Positions 9,785-18,953 are shown, counted from the first letter of the stretch. The stretch is DNA of 64,000 nucleotides from Solimonas sp. K1W22B-7 (GCF_003428335.1 NZ_CP031704.1:4662071-4726070); one strand, 5' to 3'. Notes: generated by a model from the letters alone, not told the origin. Program-made: numbers and translations.

Positions 9785-11089
9785 ATGCAGCTCCAGCACC
9801 TAAGCGAAGTCACTTTCGAGTCCCTGCCCCTGCATCCGCAGCTCAAGTCAGGGCTTGCCAAACTGGGTTATACGCACTGTACGCCGATTCAGGCGCAGAC
9901 CCTGCCCCTGGCCCTGGCGGGGGCCGATCTGGCCGGCCAGGCCCAGACCGGCACCGGCAAATCGGCCGCTTTCCTGCTGGCGACGATGAACCAGCTGCTG
10001 ACCCGCCCCCGCCGCGAAGGCGCCGACCCCGGCCAGCCGCGCGCGCTGATGATGGCCCCCACCCGCGAGCTGGCGATCCAGATCCTCAAGGACGCCGAGC
10101 AGCTGGGCGCCGAGACCGGCCTGCGCATGGTGGTCTGCTACGGCGGTGCCGGCTACGAAACCCAGCGCACGGCGATCGAGAACGGCATCGACATCCTGAT
10201 CGGCACCCCCGGTCGCCTGATCGACTACTTCAAGCAGGGCGTCTACAAGCTCGACCAGATCGAGACCCTGGTGCTGGACGAGGCCGATCGCATGTTCGAT
10301 CTGGGCTTCATCGTCGACATCCGCTACATGCTGCGCAAGCTGCCGCCGGCCGACCAGCGCCGCAACTACCTGTTCTCGGCCACCCTGTCCCAGCGCGTGC
10401 TGGAACTGGCCTACGAGCACATGAATTCGCCGCAGAAGATCGAGATCGAGCCCGAGCAGGTCACCGCCGACCGCGTGCGCCAGGGCCTGATCCACGTCGC
10501 CAATGACGAGAAACTGGCCATGCTGGTGGGCCTGCTGCGCCACCACGACCCCTTCCGCACCCTGGTGTTCCTCAATACCAAGCGCGGCGCCGAGGAGGTG
10601 GAGGCCGCCCTCAAGCTCAACGGCTTCGAGGCCGCCACCCTGTCCGGCGACGTCGCCCAGACCAAGCGCATCAAGCTGCTGGACGACTTCAAGGAAGGCC
10701 GCCTGCCGATCCTGGTGGCCACCGACGTGGCCGCCCGCGGCCTGCACATCCCCGGCGTGTCGCACGTCATCAACTTCGACCTGCCGCAGGACCCGGAGGA
10801 CTACGTCCACCGTATCGGCCGCACCGCGCGCGCCGGCGCCACCGGCGACGCCATCTCCTTCTGCTGCGAGACCTGGGTCTACTCCCTGCCGCCGATCGAG
10901 AAGTACATCGGCGCCAAGATCCCGCTGATGCAGGAGGCCCACGACTGGCTGGCCACCGATTTCGTCGCCCCGCCGCGCCAGCCGCGGCGGCCCTTCACCG
11001 GCCGCTCGAGCAGCGGTCGTCCGGGCGGCGGGCGCTCCGGCGGCGGACGCCCGGGGGGCGGCCGGGGCGGCCCCGGCCGGCGACGCTGA
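9785..11089 (+). CDS. rhlB: ATP-dependent RNA helicase RhlB
   Basis: 434 residues. DEAD-box motifs appear in order: Q-motif region, AQTGTGKS, PTRELA, TPGRL, DEAD (VLDEADRMFD), SAT, and motif VI HRIGRTARAG. The C-terminal tail of about 40 residues is Gly-Arg-rich, suited to RNA or RNase E contact. Placement divergent from trxA-rho is the conserved rhlB setting, which supports RhlB over the related RhlE/SrmB. The 255-base gap to trxA should hold both promoters; no clear boxes were assigned. Role: RNA unwinding in the degradosome (family knowledge). Confidence 0.93.
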   Translation: MQLQHLSEVTFESLPLHPQLKSGLAKLGYTHCTPIQAQTLPLALAGADLAGQAQTGTGKSAAFLLATMNQLLTRPRREGADPGQPRALMMAPTRELAIQILKDAEQLGAETGLRMVVCYGGAGYETQRTAIENGIDILIGTPGRLIDYFKQGVYKLDQIETLVLDEADRMFDLGFIVDIRYMLRKLPPADQRRNYLFSATLSQRVLELAYEHMNSPQKIEIEPEQVTADRVRQGLIHVANDEKLAMLVGLLRHHDPFRTLVFLNTKRGAEEVEAALKLNGFEAATLSGDVAQTKRIKLLDDFKEGRLPILVATDVAARGLHIPGVSHVINFDLPQDPEDYVHRIGRTARAGATGDAISFCCETWVYSLPPIEKYIGAKIPLMQEAHDWLATDFVAPPRQPRRPFTGRSSSGRPGGGRSGGGRPGGGRGGPGRRR

Positions 11090-11189
11090 CCCGCTCGTCA
11101 GGTTTGCATTAAAACTCCTTCACAAGTTCTTGGCATTGATATATTTTCTCTACCTGAACAATGTTGCGCCGGCAGGCGATGAGGCGGGT

Positions 11190-12356
11190 ATGAAGAAAAA
11201 CAGGACAGGCGGATTGGTCGCCGGCTGGCGCCAGTTGCTGCTGGCTCTCGCCCTGGCAGGCCTCAGCGCCGGTGTAAACCCCGCCCTGGCCGCCACCCCG
11301 GTCAAGGAAAAAGCCGCCAAGAGCAGCAGCGCCGCCAAGAAGGAAGGCGCGGCCAGCACCAAGACCACGACCAAGCGCAAGTCCGCGGTCGGCAAGAAGG
11401 CCACGGGCAAGGCCAAGTCCAAGGCCAGCGCCAAGAAGCGCGTCTCGCGCAAGACCACGCGCCGCTCCGTGCGCCGCGTGGTGGCGGTGGCCCCGGCGAT
11501 TCCGTCGCTGGGCCAGGCCCTGGGCCTGCACCACACCCGCGACGAACTGAACCTGGGCTCCAGCGTGGCGATGGTGGTGGACCAGCGCACCCACGAGGTG
11601 CTGTTCTCCAAGAATCCCGACGCGGTGCTGCCGATCGCCTCGATCACCAAGCTGATGACCGCGCTGGTGGTGATGGACGCGCGCCTGCCGATGGACGAGA
11701 TCCTGACCATCACCAGCCAGGACATCGACCTCGAGAAGGGCAGCCACTCGCGCCTGCGCGTGGGCCTGGAACTGAGCCGCGAGGACCTGATGCTGCTGGC
11801 GCTGATGTCCTCCGAGAACCGCGCCGCCTCGGCGCTGGGCCGCAACTACCCGGGCGGCATCAGTGCCTTCGTCTCGGCGATGAACCGCAAGGCGCGCGAA
11901 CTGGGCATGCGCGACTCGCGCTTCGTCGACTCCTCCGGCCTGTCCAGCTCCAACGTCTCCAGCGCCAGCGACCTGGTGCGCATGGTCAACGCCGCCTACG
12001 GCAACCCGACGATCCGCCGCTTCTCGACGCAGGCCGAGCACACGGTGGAGATGGGCCGGAGCAGCATGCAGTTCGTCAGCAGCAATCGTCTGGTGCGCTA
12101 CCGCGGCGACGACTGGCAGATCGGCCTGCAGAAGACCGGCTACATCAGCGAAGCCGGCCGCTGCCTGGTGATGCAGGCGCGCATCCAGGACCGCCCGGTG
12201 GTCATGGTGTTCCTCGATTCCAGCGGCAAACTGACCCGCTTCGCCGACGCCCAGCGCGTGCGCAACTGGCTGGAAACCCGGCCGCGCGAGCAGATCGCCA
12301 GCCCCGGCGTCGGCGGCCTGGTACAGACCGCGAACCCGCCCAAAAGCACGATGTAG
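11190..12356 (+). CDS. D-alanyl-D-alanine endopeptidase, PBP7/8 type (S11 peptidase)
   Basis: 388 residues from the ATG preceded by GAGGCGGG; an in-frame ATG 60 bases upstream gives a poorer N terminus. A signal peptide ends near ALAA. A lysine/serine/alanine-rich linker of about 80 residues, histone-like in composition, follows. The catalytic domain has SITK (Ser-x-x-Lys), SEN (Ser-x-Asn) and KTG, the three penicillin-binding motifs. It is similar to PbpG, which cleaves DD-crosslinks of peptidoglycan in the periplasm. The very basic linker is longer than usual and could bind the wall or anionic polymers; that is inference. Confidence 0.88.
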   Translation: MKKNRTGGLVAGWRQLLLALALAGLSAGVNPALAATPVKEKAAKSSSAAKKEGAASTKTTTKRKSAVGKKATGKAKSKASAKKRVSRKTTRRSVRRVVAVAPAIPSLGQALGLHHTRDELNLGSSVAMVVDQRTHEVLFSKNPDAVLPIASITKLMTALVVMDARLPMDEILTITSQDIDLEKGSHSRLRVGLELSREDLMLLALMSSENRAASALGRNYPGGISAFVSAMNRKARELGMRDSRFVDSSGLSSSNVSSASDLVRMVNAAYGNPTIRRFSTQAEHTVEMGRSSMQFVSSNRLVRYRGDDWQIGLQKTGYISEAGRCLVMQARIQDRPVVMVFLDSSGKLTRFADAQRVRNWLETRPREQIASPGVGGLVQTANPPKSTM

Positions 12357-12374
12357 CCCGCAAGGCTGCAGCAC

Positions 12375-12404
12375 AAAAGGACCCGCTCGCTGCGGGCCTT
12401 TTTG
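12375..12404 (+). terminator. Rho-independent terminator after the endopeptidase gene
   Basis: AAAAGG-A-CCCGC pairs with GCGGGCCTTTT around a short loop, followed by T residues, 19 bases past the stop. Confidence 0.8.
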
Positions 12405-12437
12405 TTTTCAGTGAAGCTTGGTGCCCGGCAGCTTTTC

Positions 12438-12460
12438 GTGGGAGCGGCTTTAGCCGCGAT
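12438..12460. repeat. REP-like unit, GGGAGCGGCTTTAGCCGC family
   Basis: Contains the palindrome GCGGCT-TT-AGCCGC preceded by GTGGGA. It resembles the GAGCG-type REP units common in pseudomonads and xanthomonads. A partial second palindrome half follows. Confidence 0.6.
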
Positions 12461-12482
12461 CTTTTAGCCGCGTGTCCGCGTC

Positions 12483-13157
12483 TCAGCGCGGAATCAGCTG
12501 CTCGATCCGGTCCGCCGCCGGGTCCCAGTCGAAATCCGCCCGGCGCGGCTGCAACGAGTCCGGATGGCGCAGGCCCACCACCTGGCCGATGCCGAAGCGC
12601 CGTGCAGAAGCCAGCACCGGCAGGCTGTCGTCGACGAACAGCGCGCGCTCGGGCGCGAAGGGCTTGTCGGCCTGGAAGCGCTGCCAGAACTGCGCGTCTT
12701 CTTTCGGAAAGCCATAGTCATGCGAGGACACGATCTGGTGGAAATAACTCCCCAGGCCGGTCTGCTCCATCTTCAGGGTCCAGCTGTCGCGGTGGGCATT
12801 GGTGGCCAGCCATAGCTGGCGACCGGAATCACGCACGTGCTGCAGGAAGCGCTCGGCGCCTTCCAGGGCCCGGATGCGCTCGCGGATCTCGCGCTTCAGG
12901 CCCGCCATGTCCAGGCCGGTGATGCCGCTCCAGTAGTCGGTGCAGTACCAGGGCAGCGTGTGCTGCACCTCGACGAAGCGCGGCAGCAGCTCCTCGCGCG
13001 CCTGCTCCAGGCTCAGGCCACGTGCCTGCGCATAGCGCTCCGGCACCAGCTCGCGCCAGAAGTAGTTGTCGTAAGACAGGTCCAGGATGGTGCCGTCCAT
13101 GTCCAGGATGACCCACTCGGCCCGGTCCCAGTCCACTTGAAGGAGGTTCTCGCTCAT
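12483..13157 (-). CDS. yrfG: GMP/IMP nucleotidase, HAD superfamily
   Basis: 224 residues. HAD motif I is VILDMDGTILDL, motif II is ATNAH, the lysine motif is in GFPKED, and motif IV is FVDDS. Segments DNYFWRELVPE, VQHTLPWYCTDYWS and the ending RRxDFD...LIP match E. coli YrfG along the whole length, which sets it apart from generic HAD hydrolases. Divergent from cysQ with a 41-base gap, a neighbourhood shared with pseudomonads. Role: 5-prime nucleotidase on GMP and IMP (family knowledge). Confidence 0.88.
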   Translation of the reverse strand: MSENLLQVDWDRAEWVILDMDGTILDLSYDNYFWRELVPERYAQARGLSLEQAREELLPRFVEVQHTLPWYCTDYWSGITGLDMAGLKREIRERIRALEGAERFLQHVRDSGRQLWLATNAHRDSWTLKMEQTGLGSYFHQIVSSHDYGFPKEDAQFWQRFQADKPFAPERALFVDDSLPVLASARRFGIGQVVGLRHPDSLQPRRADFDWDPAADRIEQLIPR

Positions 13158-13198
13158 CAGGCGCTTATGATAGCGGCCTCATCCGTCGGAGGCCTCAC

Positions 13199-13999
13199 GT
13201 GAAGGTATCGCAGGAAACGCTGGACCAGGTCCTGGCCATTGCCCTTGGCGCCGGCGAAAAGATCCTTGGCATCTACGAATCGGACATCGCCGTCACCACC
13301 AAGGACGACGACTCGCCGCTGACCCAGGCCGACCTGGCCGCGCACCACCACATCGTGGCCGGCCTGCAGGCGCTGGCGCCGGAGATTCCGGTGCTGTCCG
13401 AGGAAGCGGCCGACATCCCTTACGCCACGCGCCGCCAGTGGTCGCGCTACTGGCTGGTGGACCCGCTGGACGGCACCAAGGAATTCATCAAGCGCAACGG
13501 CGAATTCACCGTGAACATCGCCCTGGTGGACAACGGCGTGGCGGTGCTGGGCGTGGTGCATGGCCCAGTGCTGAAGACCAGCTGGATCGCCGCGCAGGGC
13601 CTCGGCGCCTGGCGCCTGGAGAATGGCCAGAAGACCGCCATCCGCACCCGCAAGTCGCCGGCCCGCCCGGCGCTGGTGGTCAGCAAGTCGCACCGCGACG
13701 CGGCGCTGGAATCCTTCCTGGAAAAGATGCCGGAGCATGACGCGGTCAGCCGCGGCTCCTCGCTGAAGTTCTGCCTGGTGGCCGACGGCGTGGCCGACCT
13801 CTACCCGCGTACCGGCCCCACCAGCGAGTGGGACACCGCCGCCGGCCAGTGCGTGGCCGAACAGGCCGGCGCCCAGGTACTGGTGATGCCGGGCCTGCAG
13901 CCGCTGCGCTACAACCAGAAGGAATCGCTGCTCAACCCGCTGTTCGTGGTGATCGGCGATCCGGCGGCGGGCTGGGCGGAACGGTTGCCGAAGGCCTGA
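13199..13999 (+). CDS. cysQ: 3'(2'),5'-bisphosphate nucleotidase
   Basis: 266 residues from GTG. It removes the 3-prime phosphate of PAP formed in sulfate assimilation. Inositol-monophosphatase-fold metal motifs are visible: the SEE segment (VLSEEAAD), WLVDPLDGTKEF, and the C-terminal EWDTAAGQC. Length fits CysQ (about 265). It is divergent from yrfG. A 15-bp inverted repeat lies just downstream. Confidence 0.93.
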   Translation: MKVSQETLDQVLAIALGAGEKILGIYESDIAVTTKDDDSPLTQADLAAHHHIVAGLQALAPEIPVLSEEAADIPYATRRQWSRYWLVDPLDGTKEFIKRNGEFTVNIALVDNGVAVLGVVHGPVLKTSWIAAQGLGAWRLENGQKTAIRTRKSPARPALVVSKSHRDAALESFLEKMPEHDAVSRGSSLKFCLVADGVADLYPRTGPTSEWDTAAGQCVAEQAGAQVLVMPGLQPLRYNQKESLLNPLFVVIGDPAAGWAERLPKA

Positions 14000-14004
14000 G
14001 AAAG

Positions 14005-14086
14005 CTTCAGTCCGCAAATAAACGCGAATGAACGCAAATCTCCACGCTTCTATTCGCGTGCATTTGCGTGCATTTGCGGACTGAAG
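14005..14086. repeat. Inverted repeat with 15-bp outer arms
   Basis: CTTCAGTCCGCAAAT (14005-14019) and its exact complement ATTTGCGGACTGAAG (14072-14086) bracket about 50 bases that contain related CGCGAATG / ATTCGCG sub-repeats. It sits between cysQ and mtnC and may act as a transcript end or be a mobile repeat. A short palindrome GCCGGC-TTCC-GCCGGC follows at about 14108. Confidence 0.75.
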
Positions 14087-14136
14087 GTCTTTGCCGAGGG
14101 ACTGGATGCCGGCTTCCGCCGGCATGACGGGTCTGC

Positions 14137-14811
14137 TCAAACGACCACGTCGGTCATCTTCCCCACCTGCTGGTGCCCCGCGGCCGGCCTGGTGCGCTCG
14201 TCGCGCAGCAGCTGGCAGGTCTTCATGCCCGCGGCCTGCGCCGCGTCCAGTTCCTCGCCGATGTCCGACAGGAACAGCACCTCGGCGCCCGGCAGGCCGA
14301 TCTGCTGCAGGATGTTGCGGTAGGACGCCGCCTCGCGCTTGCCGCCGATGCGCGTGTCGAAATAGCCCGAGAACAGCGGCGTCAGATCACCCGCGTCGCT
14401 GTGGCCGAAGATCAGGCGCTGCGCCTCCTCGGAGCCCGAGGAGTAGACGTAGAGCTTGCGGCCTTCGCCCTGCCAGTGCCGCAGCGCATCGGGGGTATCC
14501 GGGTAGACGTGGCCCTTGAGTTCGCCGGCCTCGTAGCCCTGGCGCCAGATCATGCCCTGCAGGGCCTTGAGCGGCGTGTACTTGCGGTCCTCGGCGATCC
14601 ACTGCTCCAGCACGTCGGCGGCCTCGCCCAGCGACAGGTCGCGGTTTTCCTGGCGCTCGACCTCGGCCAGTTGGCGCTGCACCTCGTCATTGCCGGCCTG
14701 GGCGCGCAGGAAGGCGCGCATGTGCCGCTTGGCGTAGGGGAACAGCGATTGGTGTACGAAGTCGATCGAGGAGGTGGTGCCCTCGATGTCGGTCACGATT
14801 GCCTTGATCAT
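14137..14811 (-). CDS. mtnC: Enolase-phosphatase E1 (methionine salvage)
   Basis: 224 residues from the ATG giving MIKAIVTDIEGTTSSIDFVH, the characteristic MtnC HAD motif I. YVYSSGS is motif II and LFLSDIGEELDAA motif IV. It enolises and dephosphorylates 2,3-diketo-5-methylthiopentyl-1-phosphate. Longer upstream reading is rejected because it runs through a repeat hairpin. It is third in the minus-strand set mtnB-mtnD-mtnC, with a 247-base gap to mtnD. Confidence 0.95.
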   Translation of the reverse strand: MIKAIVTDIEGTTSSIDFVHQSLFPYAKRHMRAFLRAQAGNDEVQRQLAEVERQENRDLSLGEAADVLEQWIAEDRKYTPLKALQGMIWRQGYEAGELKGHVYPDTPDALRHWQGEGRKLYVYSSGSEEAQRLIFGHSDAGDLTPLFSGYFDTRIGGKREAASYRNILQQIGLPGAEVLFLSDIGEELDAAQAAGMKTCQLLRDERTRPAAGHQQVGKMTDVVV

Positions 14812-14825
14812 CTTTGCTTCTTTCC

Positions 14826-14849
14826 CCCTCTCCCGCTGGCGGGAGAGGG
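14826..14849. repeat. REP-like hairpin, CCCTCTCCCGC family (copy 2)
   Basis: Perfect 11-bp stem CCCTCTCCCGC / GCGGGAGAGGG with a TG loop, just upstream of the mtnC start. Confidence 0.8.
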
Positions 14850-15058
14850 CTGGGGTGAGGGTGGTGGTCTTCTTAGTAACTAAGGGTGAAGTTATACATG
14901 TAGCTTGGTGACCATGGTGCCATCCATGGCGGGACATCAGCTCGCCCATCTAGCCCCTGCCCGGCCATCCCTGGCCGGGCGTTCGCCGGGACGGATGTCC
15001 ACCGGACATCCATCTGATCCGGCTCACCCACCGTCGGGAGAGGCTGTCTATGTGTTGG

Positions 15059-15610
15059 TTAGGCTGCGCGCTCGAAGCGCGGGAACCGGTCGGCGATGGT
15101 ATCGCCCGTGAACTTGCCGACCCAGCCTTCCGCGATGCGGAAGAAGCGGATCGCCTTGAAGAAGGGCTTCGGCCCCATGTCGAACCAGTGCGTGGTGTTG
15201 GCCGGCAGGTTGATCAGGTCGCCGCGGGTGCATTCGGTCATGTAGACCTTGCCGCCGGCGCGGATGTAGAACATGCCGGAGCCGTCGACGAAGAAACGCG
15301 TCTCGAAATCGTCGTGCGTGTGCTCGGCCAGGAACTTGCCGCGGGCGGTTTCGGCCTGCGGGTTCTCGGGGTGCATCGCCACCACGTCGATGGTGACGAA
15401 GCCGTACTTCTGGTTGAGCTGGTCGATCGCGTCCTGGTAGGCGGCGATCACTTCCTCGGCGCCGTCCTCGGGCTTGAGCGGCTTGGAGGCGTCCCAGCGC
15501 TCGAACTCGACGCCGATGCCGGCCAGGGCATCGCGGATGTCCTCGAAGCGCGTCAGCTTCTGCAGCGGCTGGGTCGCGTCGCTGTCGGCGTAGATGGTCA
15601 GGGTGGTCAT
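15059..15610 (-). CDS. mtnD: Acireductone dioxygenase
   Basis: 183 residues, typical cupin length. The metal-binding set is visible as EHTHDDFETRFFVDG (two His and a Glu) and a later His in NTTHWFDMG. It oxidises the acireductone to the 2-keto acid precursor of methionine; the product depends on whether iron or nickel is bound (family knowledge). It lies 20 bases after mtnB on the minus strand. Confidence 0.96.
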   Translation of the reverse strand: MTTLTIYADSDATQPLQKLTRFEDIRDALAGIGVEFERWDASKPLKPEDGAEEVIAAYQDAIDQLNQKYGFVTIDVVAMHPENPQAETARGKFLAEHTHDDFETRFFVDGSGMFYIRAGGKVYMTECTRGDLINLPANTTHWFDMGPKPFFKAIRFFRIAEGWVGKFTGDTIADRFPRFERAA

Positions 15611-15630
15611 GGTGCTACTCCTTCAACAAC

Positions 15631-16236
15631 TTACGAGCGCAGTTCGCACTCGAACATGAATTCCAGGGCTTCGACGCGCCAGCGCGCCTCGGCCACCGTG
15701 GCGCCCCAGGCATAGAGGCCGTGCCCGGCGATGACATAGGCCGGCGTGGCGGGATCCTGCTTCATATGGGCATCCACGCGCGCCGCAAGGCGGGCGATGT
15801 CCTGGTCGTTCTCGAACACCGGCACTTCGACCACGGCGTCGTGGGTTCGTATCCCCGGCAGCAGCTTGAGCAGCTCGTAGCCGGCCAGGCGGATGCGCTC
15901 GTGGCGCCGCGACAGCACGGTGTTGGCCACCGAGTGCGTGTGCAGGGCGCCGCCGATCGCCGGATCGTGGCGGTACAGCTGGCAGTGCAGCAGGGTCTCG
16001 TAGGAGGCCTTGCGGCAGCTGCCGATCGGCTGGCCGTCGAGGTCGGCCACCAGGAAATCGGCCTCGGTCAGCTCGCCCTTGTGGCAGCCCGAGGCGGTGA
16101 TCAGCATGCGCTCGGGCCCCAGGCGGCCGGAGAAGTTGCCCCCCGTGGCCGGCACCCAGCCGCGGGCGTGGAACAGCTGGCCGGCGCCGATCATGGCGCG
16201 GCCCAGTTCGGGAATGGTGTTGGCAGTTTCGGTCAT
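15631..16236 (-). CDS. mtnB: Methylthioribulose-1-phosphate dehydratase
   Basis: 201 residues from the inner ATG; an upstream in-frame ATG at 16263 would add nine residues, and neither has a strong ribosome site. Class II aldolase fold: ATGGNFSGRL, ITASGCHKGEL, and zinc ligands in GALHTHSVANTVLSR and IAGHGLYAWG. First gene of mtnB-mtnD-mtnC. mtnA and the MTA phosphorylase/nucleosidase gene are not in this window. Confidence 0.93.
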   Translation of the reverse strand: MTETANTIPELGRAMIGAGQLFHARGWVPATGGNFSGRLGPERMLITASGCHKGELTEADFLVADLDGQPIGSCRKASYETLLHCQLYRHDPAIGGALHTHSVANTVLSRRHERIRLAGYELLKLLPGIRTHDAVVEVPVFENDQDIARLAARVDAHMKQDPATPAYVIAGHGLYAWGATVAEARWRVEALEFMFECELRS

Positions 16237-16318
16237 GGGATCGCGCACTTTAAGGCATCGCACATGACAGCTGGTAGGGCCCCGCCCGCCGCAGGCAAAA
16301 CCCTGCCGGCGATCCCCG

Positions 16319-17140
16319 TCAGCGGCCCGCCTGCCCGCCGTTGAGCCCCAGGAAGGGCACGGCGCCGCCGGCCATGGTGGTCGGCAGCACGCCGTTCCAC
16401 TTCTCGATCGCCTTGATCTGGGCGTCGATCTCGCGCAGCTTGATCAGGTCGGGGGTGATTTCCTGCTTCTGCACCCGCAGGGCCGCCGCCTCGGCCTCGG
16501 CCTGGGCGATGCGCTGCTTGGCCTCGATCTGGATGCGCTCCAGGTCGCGCTGTGCCTTCAGCGCCAGCTGCTCGGCCTCCTGCTTGGACTCGATCGCCTG
16601 GGAGAACTGGGCGGAGAAGCGGAAATTGGTGATCGACACCTCGTCCAGCGCCAGGGCGTTGACCGCGCGGGCGTTGATCTTCTCGCTGAGCAGCAGGCGG
16701 ATGTTGTGGCGCACGTCCTCGCGCTTGGTGATCAGCTCCTCGGCCGTGTACTTGGCGGTGACGGCCTTGAAGGCCTCCTGCACCGCCGGCTCGATCACCT
16801 TCTGCTCGAAGCCGGGCCCGACCTCCTGGTAGAGCCTGGCGGTCAGTTCCGGGTTGATGCGGTAGTTCAGCGTGATCGCGGTATGCACGATCTGCAGGTC
16901 GCGGCTGGCGGCCTCGCCCTCGGAGTCGGCGCGCGCCACGCGCACGTCGATCTTCACCACGTTGCACAGCGGGTTGACCAGGTGCAGTCCCTCGCCCAGC
17001 GGCTGCGGGTCCACCTTGCCGAACAGGGTCACCACGCCGCGATGGCCCGCCGGCACCACCGTCATCGGTGAAAACCGCGCCAGGAAAGCCACGCCGATCA
17101 CCGCCAGGATGACGCCCAGAACCAGTTTTGCCTGCCCCAT
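16319..17140 (-). CDS. Prohibitin/SPFH-domain membrane protein
   Basis: 273 residues. One N-terminal membrane helix (residues about 5-24) is followed by an SPFH/band-7 domain (VVPAGHRGVVTLFGKV, DLQIVHTAITLNYRI) and a long Ala/Glu/Gln-rich coiled coil (about 180-235). The order and size match bacterial prohibitin homologues that form large membrane-associated rings. Its start lies 13 bases after the mgtE stop, so the two genes probably share an operon. Confidence 0.88.
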   Translation of the reverse strand: MGQAKLVLGVILAVIGVAFLARFSPMTVVPAGHRGVVTLFGKVDPQPLGEGLHLVNPLCNVVKIDVRVARADSEGEAASRDLQIVHTAITLNYRINPELTARLYQEVGPGFEQKVIEPAVQEAFKAVTAKYTAEELITKREDVRHNIRLLLSEKINARAVNALALDEVSITNFRFSAQFSQAIESKQEAEQLALKAQRDLERIQIEAKQRIAQAEAEAAALRVQKQEITPDLIKLREIDAQIKAIEKWNGVLPTTMAGGAVPFLGLNGGQAGR

Positions 17141-17153
17141 TGCCGCTCCCCCT

Positions 17154-18632
17154 TCAGACCAGAAAGACCGCCGCCAGCCCCAGGAAAATGAAGAAACCCA
17201 TGCTGTCGGTGGTCGCCGTGAGGATGATACTGGAGCCCATCGCCGGATCGCGGCCCAGGCGGTGCAGCAGCACCGGTGCCAGCACCCCCACCAGGGCCGC
17301 CACCGCCATGTTGAGCATCAGCGCCGCCGCGATCACCCCCGCCAGGTGCACATCGCGGTACAGCAGCAGCGTGGCAAGGCCCAGCACGCTGCCCCACATG
17401 GCGCCGTTCAGGGCACTGATCGACAGCTCGCGGCGCAGGATGCGGCGAAACTGGTGCGCGCCGAGCTGGCCCAGCGCCAGGCCGCGGATCACCAGTGCCG
17501 CCGACTGGTTGCCGGTGTTGCCGCCGATGCTGGCGACGATCGGCATCAGCGCCGCCAGCGCCACCAGGGCCGTGATGATCGACTCGAAGGCGCCGATCAC
17601 GCGCGAGGCGAAGAAGGCCGTCGCCAGGTTGATCGCCAGCCAGGGCCAGCGGCGCTTGGCACTGGCCACCACCGGCGCGAAGATGTCTTCGTCCTCCTCG
17701 GACAGGCCGACCTGGCGCAGGCCCTCGGTCTGCGCCTTTGCGGTCACCTCGTCCAGCACCGCATCCACCGTCACCCGCCCCACCACCTGGCGGTGCAGGT
17801 TCACCACCGGTGCCGAGATCAGGTCGTACTTCTCGAAGGCGGCCACCGCCTCGCGCGAGGGGTCGTCGGTGTAGAAGTAGACCGGGCGCGGGTTCATCAC
17901 CTCGACCACCTGGCCCTCGGGGTCGCCGAGCAGCAGCTTGGCCAGCGGCAGCAGGCCACGCAGCTGGTTGCCGCGGTCCACCACGAACAGCTGGTTGGTG
18001 TGCGCCGGCAGTTCCTTGCGCCGCCGCAGCAGGCGCTGCACCGCCTCCAGCGTGGTGTCCTCGCGTACCGAGATGAACTCCAGGTCCATCATCGCCCCGA
18101 CCGTGCCCTCGGGGAAGGACAGCATCGAGCGCACTTCGGCCTGGTCGGCACGATCCAGGCGCTCCAGCACCTGCTGGCGCGCCTCCTCGGGGAGGGAGGA
18201 GACCAGGTCGGCGATGTCGTCAGTGTCCAGCGAGCCGGCCAGGGCCGCCACTTCCTCCGGCGGCATGTTCAGCACCAGGGCACGGCGCACCGTGTCGGAG
18301 GTCTCCAGCAGCACCGCGCCGCGCCGTGCCGGCCGCACCAGGGTCCAGGCCAGGTCGCGGGCGTCCGGCGCCAGGGCCTCCAGCACGAAGGCGATGTCGG
18401 CCGGGTGGAAGTGCGACAGGCGCTGCTCCAGGGCGGCTTGGTGCTGGCGCGCCACCAGCTGCGCCACCACGTCGCTGTTGCGGCTCTCCGAGCGCGACAG
18501 CAGCTCCTTTTCGACCGACTGGCGCGACAGCAGGCCGATCACCTGCGCCCGGGCCTGCTCCAGGTGATGGTGGTGCGGGCGCGCGCTGGAGTCGGCTTCG
18601 TCGGTGATATCGGGCGGCAGATCCTGGGACAT
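17154..18632 (-). CDS. mgtE: Magnesium transporter MgtE
   Basis: 492 residues. A cytosolic superhelical N domain (HPADIAFVLEAL, DDIADLVSSLP) is followed by two CBS domains (about 175-300) and five C-terminal membrane helices. The pore motif ASIGGNTGNQSA is present. It is a Mg2+-gated Mg2+ channel in the inner membrane (family knowledge). A histidine run (HHHH) near the N terminus is unusual but short. No Mg2+-sensing riboswitch was recognised upstream. Confidence 0.95.
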   Translation of the reverse strand: MSQDLPPDITDEADSSARPHHHHLEQARAQVIGLLSRQSVEKELLSRSESRNSDVVAQLVARQHQAALEQRLSHFHPADIAFVLEALAPDARDLAWTLVRPARRGAVLLETSDTVRRALVLNMPPEEVAALAGSLDTDDIADLVSSLPEEARQQVLERLDRADQAEVRSMLSFPEGTVGAMMDLEFISVREDTTLEAVQRLLRRRKELPAHTNQLFVVDRGNQLRGLLPLAKLLLGDPEGQVVEVMNPRPVYFYTDDPSREAVAAFEKYDLISAPVVNLHRQVVGRVTVDAVLDEVTAKAQTEGLRQVGLSEEDEDIFAPVVASAKRRWPWLAINLATAFFASRVIGAFESIITALVALAALMPIVASIGGNTGNQSAALVIRGLALGQLGAHQFRRILRRELSISALNGAMWGSVLGLATLLLYRDVHLAGVIAAALMLNMAVAALVGVLAPVLLHRLGRDPAMGSSIILTATTDSMGFFIFLGLAAVFLV

Positions 18633-18683
18633 GACCGGGATATTACGGCGAGGGTGTGAAGTTTTGTGGCGATTCGGGGCACA

Positions 18684-18953
18684 TTAGGGCCTGTTAGCGC
18701 TACGGCAGTCGCTGCGACGGAGGCCGCCTGGGTGCAGGGCTATGCCCCGGGGCGCGCCGTGTACTGAATGTACATCAGCGACACGGAGCGACGCCCTGCG
18801 CCCAGGCGGCCCCGCCCTCCGGGTGCCCCCGTCTTTGCCGCCATGCTGTGTTGCTCGTCGGTTACTTGGAACCACCAAGCGACCTCCTCGCGCCTTGCCT
18901 GGCGGCAAATACGGGGGCATCGCAGCGATTGCCGTAGCGCTAACAGGCCCTAA
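18684..18953. mobile_element. MITE-like element, about 270 bp with 31-bp terminal inverted repeats
   Basis: The left end TTAGGGCCTGTTAGCGCTAC continues to 18714; the right end is its complement (18923-18953) with one mismatch. No transposase gene fits inside. The short reading frames inside are not supported. It occupies most of the 447-base gap between mgtE and rpmG; the rest of that gap holds only the rpmBG terminator. A central TGTAC...GTACA palindrome is also visible. Confidence 0.7.

Noticed and set aside
17154-18700. Mg2+-sensing riboswitch ahead of mgtE
   Set aside because: The upstream region holds only the MITE-like element end; no conserved leader structure was recognised.
18768-18953. 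Small protein inside the MITE-like element
   Set aside because: It runs into the terminal inverted repeat, lacks a ribosome site and has low-complexity Arg/Pro composition.
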